Shown in pieces: positions 7,636-17,667 of a stretch of DNA of 64,000 nt. Source of the DNA: Actinomycetes bacterium. Its GTDB lineage: Bacteria; Actinomycetota; Acidimicrobiia; Acidimicrobiales; RAAP-2. Within the stretch, counting starts at the first letter, position 1; the number at the start of each line of letters is the position of its first letter. A model generated the notes under the pieces. The model did not search any database. It was not told where the DNA came from and worked only from the letters and a program-made list of their open reading frames with translations. The position numbers and the translations under genes were made by a program. The DNA is taken from the NCBI GenBank assembly GCA_021779855.1, contig JAJXZW010000009.1:25285-89284 (forward strand), in the 5' to 3' direction.

Positions 7636-10091
7636 CCGGTCTCGAGCAGCTCGGTGACCCGCCGGACGAGCTCGTCCATGAGGTAGGGCTTGGCGAGGAA
7701 GGCCGTCGGGGCGTCGACCGCCACGTCGCGCACGACGTACTCGCTCGGGTAGCCCGAGGTGAAGAGGTAGCGCGTGCCGGGCTGGTCGGCGCTCAGGCGC
7801 GCGGCGAGCTGGGGACCGTTGACCCGGGGCATGGAGACGTCGCTCACCACGACGTCCACCGGTCCGACCTCGCGCGCGACCTCGAGCGCCGCGGCACCGT
7901 CCTCGGCCTCGAAGACCTCGAAGCCCGCCTCGCGCAGCGCCCGGGCCACGAGGGCCCGGGCCTCGGCCAGGTCCTCGACGAGCAGGACCCGCGCCGAACG
8001 CGCCACCCCGCGCCGCTCGACCGCCTCCTCGGGGAGGTCGTCGGCCGCGGGTAGGTAGAGGTCGACCCGGGTGCCCACCCCGGGAGTGCTCTCGATCTCC
8101 ACGAAGCCCCCGCACTGGGTCACCACGCCGTAGACGGTGGCCAGCCCCAGCCCGGCCCGGTCGTCCCTGGTGGAGAAGAAGGGCTCGAGGGCGCGGGCGC
8201 GCGTGGCCTCGTCCATGCCCGGCCCGTTGTCCCCGACCGAGAGGCGCACGAAGCGCTGCCCCTCGCCCGGTGCGCGCCGCTCGAGCGCCGGCGCGTCGGG
8301 CGCCACGTCCTCGGTCGCCACCGCGACGACCCCACCCGTCTGTCCGAGGGCGTCGCGGGCGTTCTCGAGCAGGCTGGTGAGGGCCTGGGTCAGTTGGGCT
8401 CGGTCGACTCTCACGGGTGAGAGCCGCGCGGCGAGGGCGAGGCTGACCGTGATCGATTCGCCGAGCTCGCCCGCCCGGCCCGCGACGAGGTCCCCGACTA
8501 GGCGGGTGAGGTCGGTCGTCTGGTGCCGGCCCGTCGGGGTCGTCCCCAGGGCGAAGAGCCGCCGCGAGACCGTCGCCGCGTGCTCCACGGCGGCGTCGAT
8601 GCGCCGAGCCGCCTCGGCGGCGGAGGGGTCGCTGCTCGCTCCGAGCAGCGACGCGTAGCCGCGCACCACGAGCAGGGCGTTGTTGAAGTCGTGGGCGACG
8701 CCGGCGGCGAGCGTGGTGACGGCGTCCATCTTCTCGCTCTGGGCGACGCGGTGGGCGAGTTCGCGTCGCTCGGTGACGTCGGCGAGCACGGCCACGTAGT
8801 GGGTCACCTGCCCCGAGTCGTCGCGGAACGGGGTGAGCGAGACCCGGTCCCAGAACGTCGAGCCGTCGGGTCGGTAGTGGACGACCTCGCCGGTGAAGGG
8901 CCGCCCCGCCTCGACCGCCGCGCGCTGGGCGGCGACGGTCCCCGGGTCGGACTCGGGCCCGATCAGCGCACTCAGGTTGCGCCCGAGGAACGTCCCGTCG
9001 CGGTAACCGGTCAGCGCCTCGAAGCCCGGGCTCACGTAGAGCGCCGGGTAGCCGCCCCCGAGCGCGTCGAAGACCGCGACCCCCTCGCTGAGGGCCGCGA
9101 TCATCTCGTCGCGCTGCTCGAGCTCGCGCTGGGCCAGTCGGTTCCGCTCGTCGTCGAGGATGCCCTGGAAGGCGCCCGAGAGGATGAGGGTGACGTCGCC
9201 CAGCACGGCGACGGTCTCGTCGCTGAAGGCGTCGGACTCGGGCGCGTAGAGGGTGAGGACGGCGCGCACCTCACCGTCGGCGTGGATGGGGAAGGAGGCG
9301 ACCGAGCCGACCCGGTTGGCGCGGGCCCAGTCGTGCCAGGGGGCGACGTCGGGGTCGGTCGCGAAGGCGTTGTGCACCCGCGGCCGGCCCGTCGCCACCG
9401 CCCGGATGGCCGGATCGCGCGAGAGCGGGTTGTCCGGGTCGAGGCGACGGCCCGCCACGACCGGCGCCAGGTGCTCGCGGTCGATGCCGGCGACACCGGC
9501 GACCTCGATACCCGACGCGCCCACCGTGCCGGCCCAGGCCGCGCTGAACTGGCCGCCGAGGGTCGCGAGCTCGCAGACCTTCTCGAAGAAGGCCGTGGGG
9601 CCGGCTCGCGTGCCCGGGGCGAGCAGGTCGAGCAGGCGCGAGCGCAGGGCGACCCCGCGCTCGGAGACCTCGCTCGGGGTGACGTTCACGAGGGTCGCGG
9701 CGGCCGCGACGACGCGGCCCGCCTCGTAGAGGGGGGAGAAGCTGATGCGCCACCGGCGCGGCTCCCCGTAGGGCCCCTTGGGCTCCTGGGCGATGACGAC
9801 CTCACCCGAGGCGACGCCCTCGAGGGCCTGACGGAAGTGGGTCTCGAGGGTGTCCCACGCGGCCGGGTCCGAGATCTCGCGGGCGGACCGGCCCGCGACC
9901 TCGGACGCGGAGTGGCCGGTGACCCACGACTGGACCTCGTTGAGGTAGAGCACGCGCAACTGCTCGTCGACTACGGCGAGCCCCACGCTCGAGTGGCGCA
10001 CGAAGTCGTCGAGGGCGCTCGGGTTCGCCCCGAGTAGGGCGAAGGCGCGCGAGCGGGGACCGTCGGAGGCACCAATCTCGAGACTGGCCAC
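7632..10091 (-). CDS. PAS-GAF-PAS hybrid sensor histidine kinase with C-terminal receiver domain
   Basis: H-box GVAHDFNNALLVVRGY; ATPase DNGPGMD..FFSTRDDRAGLGLATVYG; receiver LLVEDLAEAR..VVVSDVSMPRVNG. Confidence 0.92.
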   Translation of the reverse strand: MASLEIGASDGPRSRAFALLGANPSALDDFVRHSSVGLAVVDEQLRVLYLNEVQSWVTGHSASEVAGRSAREISDPAAWDTLETHFRQALEGVASGEVVIAQEPKGPYGEPRRWRISFSPLYEAGRVVAAAATLVNVTPSEVSERGVALRSRLLDLLAPGTRAGPTAFFEKVCELATLGGQFSAAWAGTVGASGIEVAGVAGIDREHLAPVVAGRRLDPDNPLSRDPAIRAVATGRPRVHNAFATDPDVAPWHDWARANRVGSVASFPIHADGEVRAVLTLYAPESDAFSDETVAVLGDVTLILSGAFQGILDDERNRLAQRELEQRDEMIAALSEGVAVFDALGGGYPALYVSPGFEALTGYRDGTFLGRNLSALIGPESDPGTVAAQRAAVEAGRPFTGEVVHYRPDGSTFWDRVSLTPFRDDSGQVTHYVAVLADVTERRELAHRVAQSEKMDAVTTLAAGVAHDFNNALLVVRGYASLLGASSDPSAAEAARRIDAAVEHAATVSRRLFALGTTPTGRHQTTDLTRLVGDLVAGRAGELGESITVSLALAARLSPVRVDRAQLTQALTSLLENARDALGQTGGVVAVATEDVAPDAPALERRAPGEGQRFVRLSVGDNGPGMDEATRARALEPFFSTRDDRAGLGLATVYGVVTQCGGFVEIESTPGVGTRVDLYLPAADDLPEEAVERRGVARSARVLLVEDLAEARALVARALREAGFEVFEAEDGAAALEVAREVGPVDVVVSDVSMPRVNGPQLAARLSADQPGTRYLFTSGYPSEYVVRDVAVDAPTAFLAKPYLMDELVRRVTELLETG

Positions 10092-10174
10092 CCCACCTCC
10101 CCGTGACGCCCTCGGCGCATCACGCGCTCCGAGCGCCCGGGCGGCATCCTACCGACGGGGGTCCGCGGAGGAAA

Positions 10175-10190
10175 GCGAAGAATGCTTCGC
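10175..10190 (-). terminator. Small hairpin followed by TTTCC immediately after the nnrD/E stop
   Basis: minus strand: TAG gcgaag-catt-cttcgc TTTCC. Confidence 0.5.
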
Positions 10191-11498
10191 CTATGGGCCC
10201 GAGCGGGCGAGAACCTCGGCCACCCGTCGGGCCAGGTCGGAGGCGCCGGCGTAGGGCGCGAGGCGGGCTCCCGCGCGGCCGTGGAGGTGGGCCGAGAGGG
10301 CGGCCGCCTCCAGCGGTCCGTGGCCGCGAGCGAGGGCGCCGGCGATCAGCCCCGCGAGCACGTCGCCGGTGCCGGCCGTCGCCAGGGCCGGGGTGCCCGC
10401 GGTGACGACGCGGGTCGTGCCGTCGGGCGCGGCGACGACGGTGATGGGGCCCTTCAAGAGCACGACGCACCCGCTCGACGCCGCGAGTGCGCGCGTGGCG
10501 GCGAGTCGGTCGAAGGGCGGTGGCGATCCGGTGAGGCGCGCGAACTCCCCCTCGTGGGGGGTCAGGACCCAGGCCGGGCCGTCGGGGCGACGGGCGGCGA
10601 CGAGCGCGGGGTCCAGGGCGTCGGCGTCGAGGACGACGGGCGCGTCAGCGTGGGCGAGGAGGGGCGCCAGCCACGTCGCGGCGCCCTCGCCGAGTCCCGG
10701 CCCCGCGACGACGGCGCGCGCGCGGGGGTCGAGCGACCCGGCGGCCACGCGCACGACCTCGGCCGGCAGGTCGAGGTCCGTCACGTCGGCGCGGCTCGCG
10801 AGGCGCACCATCGACGCGCCCCCCGCGAGCGCGCCCGTCGCCACGAGGCGGGCCGCGCCGGGCATCAGGGGTGAGCCGACGAGCGCCACCACCGCGTGGC
10901 GCCACTTGTGGTCGTCGGGCGCGTGGCGGACGTAGCCGGCGAGGTCGGCGTCCTCGACGACGCCGTCGCGCGCCGTGGCGGCGATGCCGAGCCGGTGCAG
11001 GACGACGCGGCCGGCGACCGCGGCCGCGGGCCCGGTCACGTGAGCCGGCTTCAGCGCGCCCAGGGCCACGGTGAGGGTCGCGCGCGCCGGCGAGCCGAGG
11101 AGGTCGCCGGTGTCGGCGTCGACACCCGAGGGCAGGTCGACGGCGACGACGGGGGCGTCGACGACGGGCGCGTGGTAGGGGCGCGAGCAGCCCAGGCCGA
11201 AGGCGGCGTCCACCACGAGGTCGTAGCCCGAGAGGACGGGGGGCTGGTCGGCGACGGCGACCACGTCGACCCGCGCGCCGCGGCGCGCGAGCCACCCGGC
11301 GCAGACCCGCCCGTCGGCCCCGTTGAGACCCGGCCCCGCCACGACCGCGACGCGGCGCCCGTAGAGCGTGCCCAGGAGTCCGCGGCACTCCTGGGCGACG
11401 GCCACCCCAGCGCGGCGGACCAGGGCGTCGGAGCCAGCCCGGGCGACCGCGGCCGCGTCGGCCGCGCGCATGGCCGCGGTGTCGAGCAGCGGCCTCAC
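10191..11498 (-). CDS. nnr: Bifunctional NAD(P)H-hydrate epimerase / ADP-dependent dehydratase
   Basis: N-terminal YjeF-like AGPGLNGADGRVCAGWLARRGARVDV; C-terminal kinase-like VLTPHEGEFARLTG, VLLKGPITVVAAPDG, GTGDVLAGLIAG. Confidence 0.92.
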   Translation of the reverse strand: MRPLLDTAAMRAADAAAVARAGSDALVRRAGVAVAQECRGLLGTLYGRRVAVVAGPGLNGADGRVCAGWLARRGARVDVVAVADQPPVLSGYDLVVDAAFGLGCSRPYHAPVVDAPVVAVDLPSGVDADTGDLLGSPARATLTVALGALKPAHVTGPAAAVAGRVVLHRLGIAATARDGVVEDADLAGYVRHAPDDHKWRHAVVALVGSPLMPGAARLVATGALAGGASMVRLASRADVTDLDLPAEVVRVAAGSLDPRARAVVAGPGLGEGAATWLAPLLAHADAPVVLDADALDPALVAARRPDGPAWVLTPHEGEFARLTGSPPPFDRLAATRALAASSGCVVLLKGPITVVAAPDGTTRVVTAGTPALATAGTGDVLAGLIAGALARGHGPLEAAALSAHLHGRAGARLAPYAGASDLARRVAEVLARSGP

Positions 11499-14005
11499 GA
11501 CGCCGGCCCGTCGAGCAGGTCGCGCACGGCCCGGGCCACCTCGACCAGGCCGTAGGGCTTCTCGAGGAAGCGCGAGCGGCTGGTCGGGGTGGTGACGGCG
11601 TCGTTCTCCGGGCTCGGGAAGCCCGAGGTGAAGAGCACGGCCGTCTCCGGGTGCGTCTCGAGCAGGCGCGCGGCGAGCTCGCGCCCGTTCATGCGGGGCA
11701 TCACGACGTCGGTGACCAGGGCGGCCAGGGGGCCGGGCTCCGCGGCGGCGCGCTCGAGGGCCTCGAGGCCGTCGGCGGCGACGAGCACGCGGTAGCCGAG
11801 GCCGCCCAGGTAGCCGCTCACGAGGTCGCGGGCCTCGTCGATGTCCTCGACGACGAGGAGCGTCTCGAGCCCGCGCAGCGAGTCGCGCGCGGGACCCGGC
11901 GCGCGCGCGGGCTCGAGCGCGCCACCGACCGCGGGCAGGTAGACGCGGACGGTGGTGCCCGCACCGGGTGCGCTGTCGAAGCGCACCTGACCGCCGCAGC
12001 GGCGCACGATGCCGTAGACCGTGGAGAGTCCCAACCCGGTGCCGGTCGCCTTGGTGGTGAAGAACGGCTCGAACGCTCGGGCGAGGGTCGTCTCGTCCAT
12101 CCCCTCGCCCGAGTCGGTGATCTCGAGCAGCGCGTGGGGCCCCGGGGCGACCTCGGGGTGGAGGTCGGCGTAGTCCTGGTCGAGGCGGACGAGGGCGGTG
12201 CGCACCTCGAGGCTCCCCCCGTCCGGCATCGCCTCGCGGGCGTTGGTCACGAGGTTCAAGATGGCCTGCTCGAGCTGGGCCCGGTCGACCTCCACGGCGG
12301 CGAGGCCGTCGGCGAGGTCGAGGTGTACGACGACGTCCTCGCCGATCATGTGCTCGAGCAGGCCCAGCGCGTCGCGCACCACCTCGCTCAGGTCGAGACG
12401 CTGGGGGCGGATCATCTGGCTGCGGCTGAAGGTGAGGAGTCGTCGGGTGAAGTCGGCCGCCTTCTCCACCGCGGCGTCGATGCGCTCGGCCATCTCGCGC
12501 AGGGGGGGATCCTCGAGGCGCTGGGCGAGCAGGCCGGAGTAGCCGCGGATCACCAGGAGCATGTTGTTGAAGTCGTGGGCCACGCCGCCGGCGAGGGTGC
12601 CGAGGGCCTCGAGCTTCTGGGACTGGAGGAGTTGGAGCTCCATCTCGCGCGCCTCGGTGACGTCGGTGTTGACCCCGACGAAGTGCGTGGCCCGCCCCCG
12701 CTCGTCGAGCACCGGCGTGATGGAGAGCCGGTTCCAGAAGGGGGTGCCGTCCTTGCGGTAGTTGACGAGTTCGACGAGTGCCTCGCGCTCCTCGGCGACG
12801 GCCCGGTCGATCGCCGCGATGGCCTCGGGGGCGGTGTCGGGCCCGTCGAGGAAGGTGGCGCCGCGCCCGAGGACCTCGTCCTCGCTGTAGCCGGTGAGGG
12901 TGAGGAAGCTCGGACTGGCGTAGACGACCCGGCGCTCGTCGACGCCCGCGGTGATGAGCACGCCCTGGCTGATCGCGCTCAGCGCCCGGTCGTGGGTGCG
13001 CAGGGTCTCCTCGTCGGCCACGCGGATCCGCTCGTTGACGAAGCGGTCGAGGGCGAACGAGAGGATCGGGGTGATCTCCGAGAGCGCCTGGACGAGGTCG
13101 GCGCTGAAGTAGCCGGCCTGCTCGGAGTAGAGCCCGAGGGTGGCGACCACCCGCCCGCCCTCGCGGATGGGGAACGACGCCGAGGCGCGGAAGCCGAAGT
13201 CGACCGCCCGGCGGTGCCAGGGCAGGGTCATCTCGGAGGCGAGGAAGTCGTTGACCACCTGGGGCATCCCCTCGCGCAGGGCTCGGCCGGTCGGCCCGCG
13301 CGAGGTGATGTGGTCGGGGTCGAGGCTGACGAAGAGCTCGTCGAGGTACGCCGACTGGCCGTACTTGGTCGCGACGTCGACCACGCCCTCGCGGGGGACG
13401 CCGACCCAGGCCAGGGCGAAGCCGCCGACCTCGACGGCGATCCGACAGACCGTCGAGAACAGTTGGGCCGCGCTCGTCGACTCGCTGACGGCCCGGTTCG
13501 TCTCGGAGAGCATGGCGTAGAGCCGGGAGCGCTCCTCGAGGTCGTGCTGGACGTCGGTGAGCTCGGTCACGTCGTGAGCGACGATGCCCACGCCGACCAC
13601 CTCGTGGCCGACCCGCATCGGGTAGTAGCTCGCGAGCCAGCGGCGGTGCTGGGGGACCTCCGAGACCTGGTGCCCGGTCAGGCTGAGGTTGGCGACGGTC
13701 TCGCCGGCGAGGACGCGCTCGTAGACCCCCTGCATGTTGGACCAGGCGCGCGGGGTCACCTCGGCGACGCGCCGTCCCACGTGGTCGCTCACCGGGAGGC
13801 CGTGGCCGTCGGCGAGGACGGCGTTGATGACCAGGTAGCGGAACGTCCGGTCGAGCAACGCGAAGCCGGTGGGGGCGTTCTCGAGGAAGAGGTCGAAGAG
13901 GGCCGCACGGTAGGCCGGATCGGCCGACACCGACGGGTGGGCGGCCCAGGACGCGACCTGGGGGGCCGTCACCTCACCCCGACCACGCCTCGATTCACGT
14001 CGCAT
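11495..14005 (-). CDS. PAS-GAF-PAS hybrid sensor histidine kinase with C-terminal receiver, paralog of 7632..10091
   Basis: GGVAHDFNNMLLVIRGYSGLL; DSGEGMDETTLARAFEPFFTTKATGTGLGLSTVYG; TDVVMPRMNGRELAARL. Confidence 0.92.
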   Translation of the reverse strand: MRRESRRGRGEVTAPQVASWAAHPSVSADPAYRAALFDLFLENAPTGFALLDRTFRYLVINAVLADGHGLPVSDHVGRRVAEVTPRAWSNMQGVYERVLAGETVANLSLTGHQVSEVPQHRRWLASYYPMRVGHEVVGVGIVAHDVTELTDVQHDLEERSRLYAMLSETNRAVSESTSAAQLFSTVCRIAVEVGGFALAWVGVPREGVVDVATKYGQSAYLDELFVSLDPDHITSRGPTGRALREGMPQVVNDFLASEMTLPWHRRAVDFGFRASASFPIREGGRVVATLGLYSEQAGYFSADLVQALSEITPILSFALDRFVNERIRVADEETLRTHDRALSAISQGVLITAGVDERRVVYASPSFLTLTGYSEDEVLGRGATFLDGPDTAPEAIAAIDRAVAEEREALVELVNYRKDGTPFWNRLSITPVLDERGRATHFVGVNTDVTEAREMELQLLQSQKLEALGTLAGGVAHDFNNMLLVIRGYSGLLAQRLEDPPLREMAERIDAAVEKAADFTRRLLTFSRSQMIRPQRLDLSEVVRDALGLLEHMIGEDVVVHLDLADGLAAVEVDRAQLEQAILNLVTNAREAMPDGGSLEVRTALVRLDQDYADLHPEVAPGPHALLEITDSGEGMDETTLARAFEPFFTTKATGTGLGLSTVYGIVRRCGGQVRFDSAPGAGTTVRVYLPAVGGALEPARAPGPARDSLRGLETLLVVEDIDEARDLVSGYLGGLGYRVLVAADGLEALERAAAEPGPLAALVTDVVMPRMNGRELAARLLETHPETAVLFTSGFPSPENDAVTTPTSRSRFLEKPYGLVEVARAVRDLLDGPAS

Positions 14006-14068
14006 CGGCCACCGGCCTCCCCACGCACTCTAGTGAGGGTGCCGACGGCGGGGCGCACGGTTCGCGTC

Positions 14069-14110
14069 GCCGCGAGGCGGGGCGCCGTGGTGGGCGCCCC
14101 GCCTCGCGGC
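14069..14110 (-). terminator. GC-rich stem-loop 3' of the liv operon (18-bp perfect stem, 6-nt loop, no U-tract)
   Basis: GCCGCGAGGCGGGGCGCC-gtggtg-GGCGCCCCGCCTCGCGGC just downstream of livK (minus strand). Confidence 0.7.
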
Positions 14111-14117
14111 CGCGGGG

Positions 14118-15473
14118 TCACCGGAGCCAGGTCGGGATGCCCGTGCTCAGCCGCTTCACCACCGTCACCGGCCCGTTCTTGGGGTTGGTCGTGTAGACGG
14201 TGTTCGAGACGGTCTTCACCGACGTCGCACTCACGACCTGGTCGACCTGGCCCGCGTTGAGGCCCTGGTGATCGAGGGGCGTGTACTGGAGCGGGGCCAG
14301 CGAGGGCGTCTGGGCGAAGGTCGAGTGCGTGAGCAGGTTCAAGAAGCTCGCGCGCGTGAAGTTGCGCCCGGCCGCCTTGAGGGCCTCGACGAAGGCGACC
14401 CCGAAGCCGACGCCGTACTCGATGTTGCCGTTGAGCGGCGAGGTAGAGGTGAAGCCGGGGAAGTCCGTCGGGTCGGCCTGGATGACCTTGTACATCCACT
14501 TGATCCACGGGCTACCGCTCGTGGGCGTCGGCAGGTAGGTGAAGCTGACCGCGCCCACCTCGGGGTCGACGCCCAGGCTCTTGAAGGGCGCGGCGACCGT
14601 CTGGGGGTCCGAGCCGACGCTGGAGATCACCCAGTGCGGGGCGTAGCTCAGCTGGAGCGCGGCGCCCAGGGCCGCGTCGGTCGCCCCGGGGATGGTGTCG
14701 AGGTAGACCACTGTGCACTTGGCGTTCTGGAAGGCCTGGATGTACGGGGCGATGGACGCGCCGTTGGTCGCCACGAGCGAGGTCGTCGAGTAGAAGTCGG
14801 TCACGACGGGGCTCACGCCGCCGGCCACCAGGCCGGCCAGGCCGTTGGTGCCGAAGTCGTCACCCTGGCCGAGGAAGCAGACGTTCTGGTTCGCGTAGGT
14901 CGAGAGGATGTACTTGGCCAGGATCTTGCTCTCCACGGGGTAGCTGGGCTGCCAGCCGAACAGTCCGGGGTACAGGGACGGGTCGTTCCAGTCCGAGGAG
15001 CCCGAGTTCACGAAGAGCTGGGGCACGCCGTTCTTCTTGAGCAGGGTCCGCACCAGGTCCTGGGTCGGGGTCCCGAGCGAGCCGACCGTGGCGAAGACCG
15101 GCAGCGCCAGGAGCTTCTGGGTCTGGGTCACCGTGTTCGGGACGCCGGTGCAGCCGAAGCCCGGCGTGCCGTAGCAGTCGTCCTCGATTACGTAGCGGAT
15201 CTTGCGGCCGTTGACGCCGCCCTTGGAGTTGACGTACTTGAAGACCGCGTTCGCGGCCTTGGCGACCTGGTTATAGCCCGACGAGGCGATGCCCGTCAGC
15301 GGGACGGTGGCGCCGATCGTCACCTGGGAGGCCGTCACCCCGGGTACCTTGGGCGCCCGGGCCTTGGACGCGGCGCCCGCGTCCCCTATCGACGTGGCCG
15401 CCGTGGCGAGGGTCGCGCACAGGAGAAGTGCCGAACCGGCCGAGGCGAAGCGTCGCCACTGAGTCATTGCCAT
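14118..15473 (-). CDS. Branched-chain amino-acid-type ABC transporter substrate-binding protein
   Basis: Signal peptide, VTIGATVPLTGIASSGYNQVAKAANAVFKYVNSKGGVNGRKIRYVIEDDCY (periplasmic-binding type I fold). Confidence 0.9.
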   Translation of the reverse strand: MAMTQWRRFASAGSALLLCATLATAATSIGDAGAASKARAPKVPGVTASQVTIGATVPLTGIASSGYNQVAKAANAVFKYVNSKGGVNGRKIRYVIEDDCYGTPGFGCTGVPNTVTQTQKLLALPVFATVGSLGTPTQDLVRTLLKKNGVPQLFVNSGSSDWNDPSLYPGLFGWQPSYPVESKILAKYILSTYANQNVCFLGQGDDFGTNGLAGLVAGGVSPVVTDFYSTTSLVATNGASIAPYIQAFQNAKCTVVYLDTIPGATDAALGAALQLSYAPHWVISSVGSDPQTVAAPFKSLGVDPEVGAVSFTYLPTPTSGSPWIKWMYKVIQADPTDFPGFTSTSPLNGNIEYGVGFGVAFVEALKAAGRNFTRASFLNLLTHSTFAQTPSLAPLQYTPLDHQGLNAGQVDQVVSATSVKTVSNTVYTTNPKNGPVTVVKRLSTGIPTWLR

Positions 15474-15514
15474 CGTGTGATGTCCCCCCTGATGAGTGTG
15501 TCTGGAATGGATGG

Positions 15515-16771
15515 TTACCGCCTGGTACCGCTCTCTGGGGCGAGCGTAGGCCCTTCCCGGGTGCCGCGCAAGTCACCCCGCTCGCGCGCGAGGGCGCGAC
15601 GCTGTCGCAGGTGTCGGATGGTCCCGGCGATCCCCAGGGGCGAGAACATCATGGTCGCGATGAGCAGGGCGCCGAAGATGATGCCGTTGAGCTGGCTCGC
15701 CAGGTTGCCCTGGGGGTTGAGACCCGTGCGGGCGACGAACCAGGCGATCACGTTGGTCGAGTAGGCGTAGACCACGCCGCCGATGATCGCCCCGGAGATC
15801 GTGCCGATCCCGCCGATCACGATGACCGCGAGGATGGTGATCGACAGGGCGAAGCCGTAGGTCGCGGGCGAGACCGAGTTGTTGAGCAGTGTCCACAGCG
15901 CCCCGCCGAGTGCCGCGTAGGCGGCACTGATGACGAAGGCGATGACGCGGGTGCGCGGCAACCCGACGCCGACGAGCTCGGCCGCGACGTCGTTGTCGCG
16001 CACCAGGCGCATCGCCCGGCCGGTCCGGCTGGCGAACAGGTTGGCCATGAAGAAGAAGGCGACGCCGGTCGCCACCATGACGATGTCGGTGAGCCAGAGC
16101 GTGTCGGTCGTGAGCGTGGGCGTGCCGGCGTGGAACAGCCCGACGAGCCAGTGGGGCGCCGTCGCCGAGTTGGGCAGCTGCAGCCCGGAGTCGCCGCCGG
16201 TCCAGGAGCTGAACGAGCTGAGGATCGCCGGGAAGGCCACCGCGAAGGCCAGGGTCATGCCGGCCAGGTAGGGCCCCCGCAGGCGGGTGGCCGGCAGGCC
16301 GAGGAGCAGGCCGAACAGCGCGCCGACCACGACCGAGATCAGCAGGGTCACCACGATCGGGGTCGTGGCGTGGTGGTTGGCCCAGATGGCCGTGGCGAAG
16401 GCCCCGACGCCCATGAAGGCCCCGTGGCCGATCGAGATCTGGCCCGAGGCGCCGGTGAGGAACGACAGCCCGAGCAGCACGACGGCCATCCCCGCCCCCG
16501 TCGCGAGGTTGAAGTCCGTCGGTACCGAGAGGAAGGCCGTGGCGAAGAGCACCAGGTCGACGAGCACGACGGTGAGCATCGCGCGCGCGAGCGCCGGGCG
16601 CTCCGCGCGCACGGTGGGCAGCGAGCCGACGAAGCCCCCCCCGGCCGCGACGGCGGCCAGGACCACGACGGCGACCACGTCGCTCGTGCGCGGGGCGAGG
16701 GTGAGCCCCAGTACCAGGGCCACCACCAGGCCACCCAGGGCCAGGGCGCCGCGGCGCGCCACGGGACTCAC
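15515..16771 (-). CDS. Branched-chain amino-acid ABC transporter permease (LivM-like)
   Basis: Multi-TM; GQISIGHGAFMGVGAFATAIW; RDNDVAAELVGVGLPRTRVIAFVISAAYAALGGAL. Confidence 0.9.
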   Translation of the reverse strand: MSPVARRGALALGGLVVALVLGLTLAPRTSDVVAVVVLAAVAAGGGFVGSLPTVRAERPALARAMLTVVLVDLVLFATAFLSVPTDFNLATGAGMAVVLLGLSFLTGASGQISIGHGAFMGVGAFATAIWANHHATTPIVVTLLISVVVGALFGLLLGLPATRLRGPYLAGMTLAFAVAFPAILSSFSSWTGGDSGLQLPNSATAPHWLVGLFHAGTPTLTTDTLWLTDIVMVATGVAFFFMANLFASRTGRAMRLVRDNDVAAELVGVGLPRTRVIAFVISAAYAALGGALWTLLNNSVSPATYGFALSITILAVIVIGGIGTISGAIIGGVVYAYSTNVIAWFVARTGLNPQGNLASQLNGIIFGALLIATMMFSPLGIAGTIRHLRQRRALARERGDLRGTREGPTLAPESGTRR

Positions 16772-17667
16772 ACGCGCCTCGCCGTGCTGCGGGTGAGCAG
16801 GCCGTTGGGCCGGACCATGAGCGACACGATGAGGATGCCCAGGGCCACCAGGATGATCGCGTTCGAGTTGAGGTAGTCGCCGACGAACTGCAGCACGACG
16901 CCCAGCGCGATCCCCGAGGCGACCGCACCGACCGGGCTGTCGAGGCCCCCGACGGCCGCGGCGATGAAGCCGAAGGCGAAGATGCCGTCCATCAGCTGCG
17001 GGGTGAGGCCCGTGAAGAAGTTCGAGGCGACCAGGATGGCCGTGACGGCGCCGACGGCGGTGGAGAGCATCCAGCCGAGGGTGAGCATCCGGCCGACCCG
17101 CACGCCCAGGAGCCGTGAGACCTCGGGTGCGAGGGCCGAGGCGCGCAGCTGCAGGCCGAGCCGGGTGAAGCGGAAGAGCGTCACGATGGCCCCCATCACG
17201 ACGAGGGCGGTCACGATCTCGAACAGGCTGAAGGGCGACAGGCCGACGGGCCGGCCGGCCAGCTTCCAGTCGATGGGTGAGAAGGGGGCGGGCAGGCTGC
17301 GCGGGGTGGTCGACCAGATCGCCGCGGCGAAGGCCTCGAGGATGATCAGGTACCCCACCATCACGACGATGGGGTTGATCTCGGGCTTGCCGTAGAGGGG
17401 ACGCACGAGCACTCGCTCGGTCACCGCGCCGATGGCGAGGGCGGCCACCAGGCTCACCCCCACGCAGACCCAGTAGGGCCAGTGGTAGGAGAGCAGGCCC
17501 ATGCCGAGGTAGGTCGCGAACATCGGCATGGCGCCCTGGGCGAAGTTGAGCACCCGGGTCGCGCGCCAGACCAGCACGAGGCTCAGGGCGACCAGGCCGT
17601 AGATCGCGCCGTTGGTGAGCCCGCCCAGGATGTCGGTGACGACCCGCGACGTGAGGAAGCCGTCCAC
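16768..17667 (-). CDS. Branched-chain amino-acid ABC transporter permease (LivH-like), GTG start overlapping the upstream TAG
   Basis: VDGFLTSRVVTDILGGLTNGAIYGLVALSLVLVWRATRVLNFAQGAMPMFATY; ORF track start at 17841 is over-extended. Confidence 0.88.
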   Translation of the reverse strand: MDGFLTSRVVTDILGGLTNGAIYGLVALSLVLVWRATRVLNFAQGAMPMFATYLGMGLLSYHWPYWVCVGVSLVAALAIGAVTERVLVRPLYGKPEINPIVVMVGYLIILEAFAAAIWSTTPRSLPAPFSPIDWKLAGRPVGLSPFSLFEIVTALVVMGAIVTLFRFTRLGLQLRASALAPEVSRLLGVRVGRMLTLGWMLSTAVGAVTAILVASNFFTGLTPQLMDGIFAFGFIAAAVGGLDSPVGAVASGIALGVVLQFVGDYLNSNAIILVALGILIVSLMVRPNGLLTRSTARRV

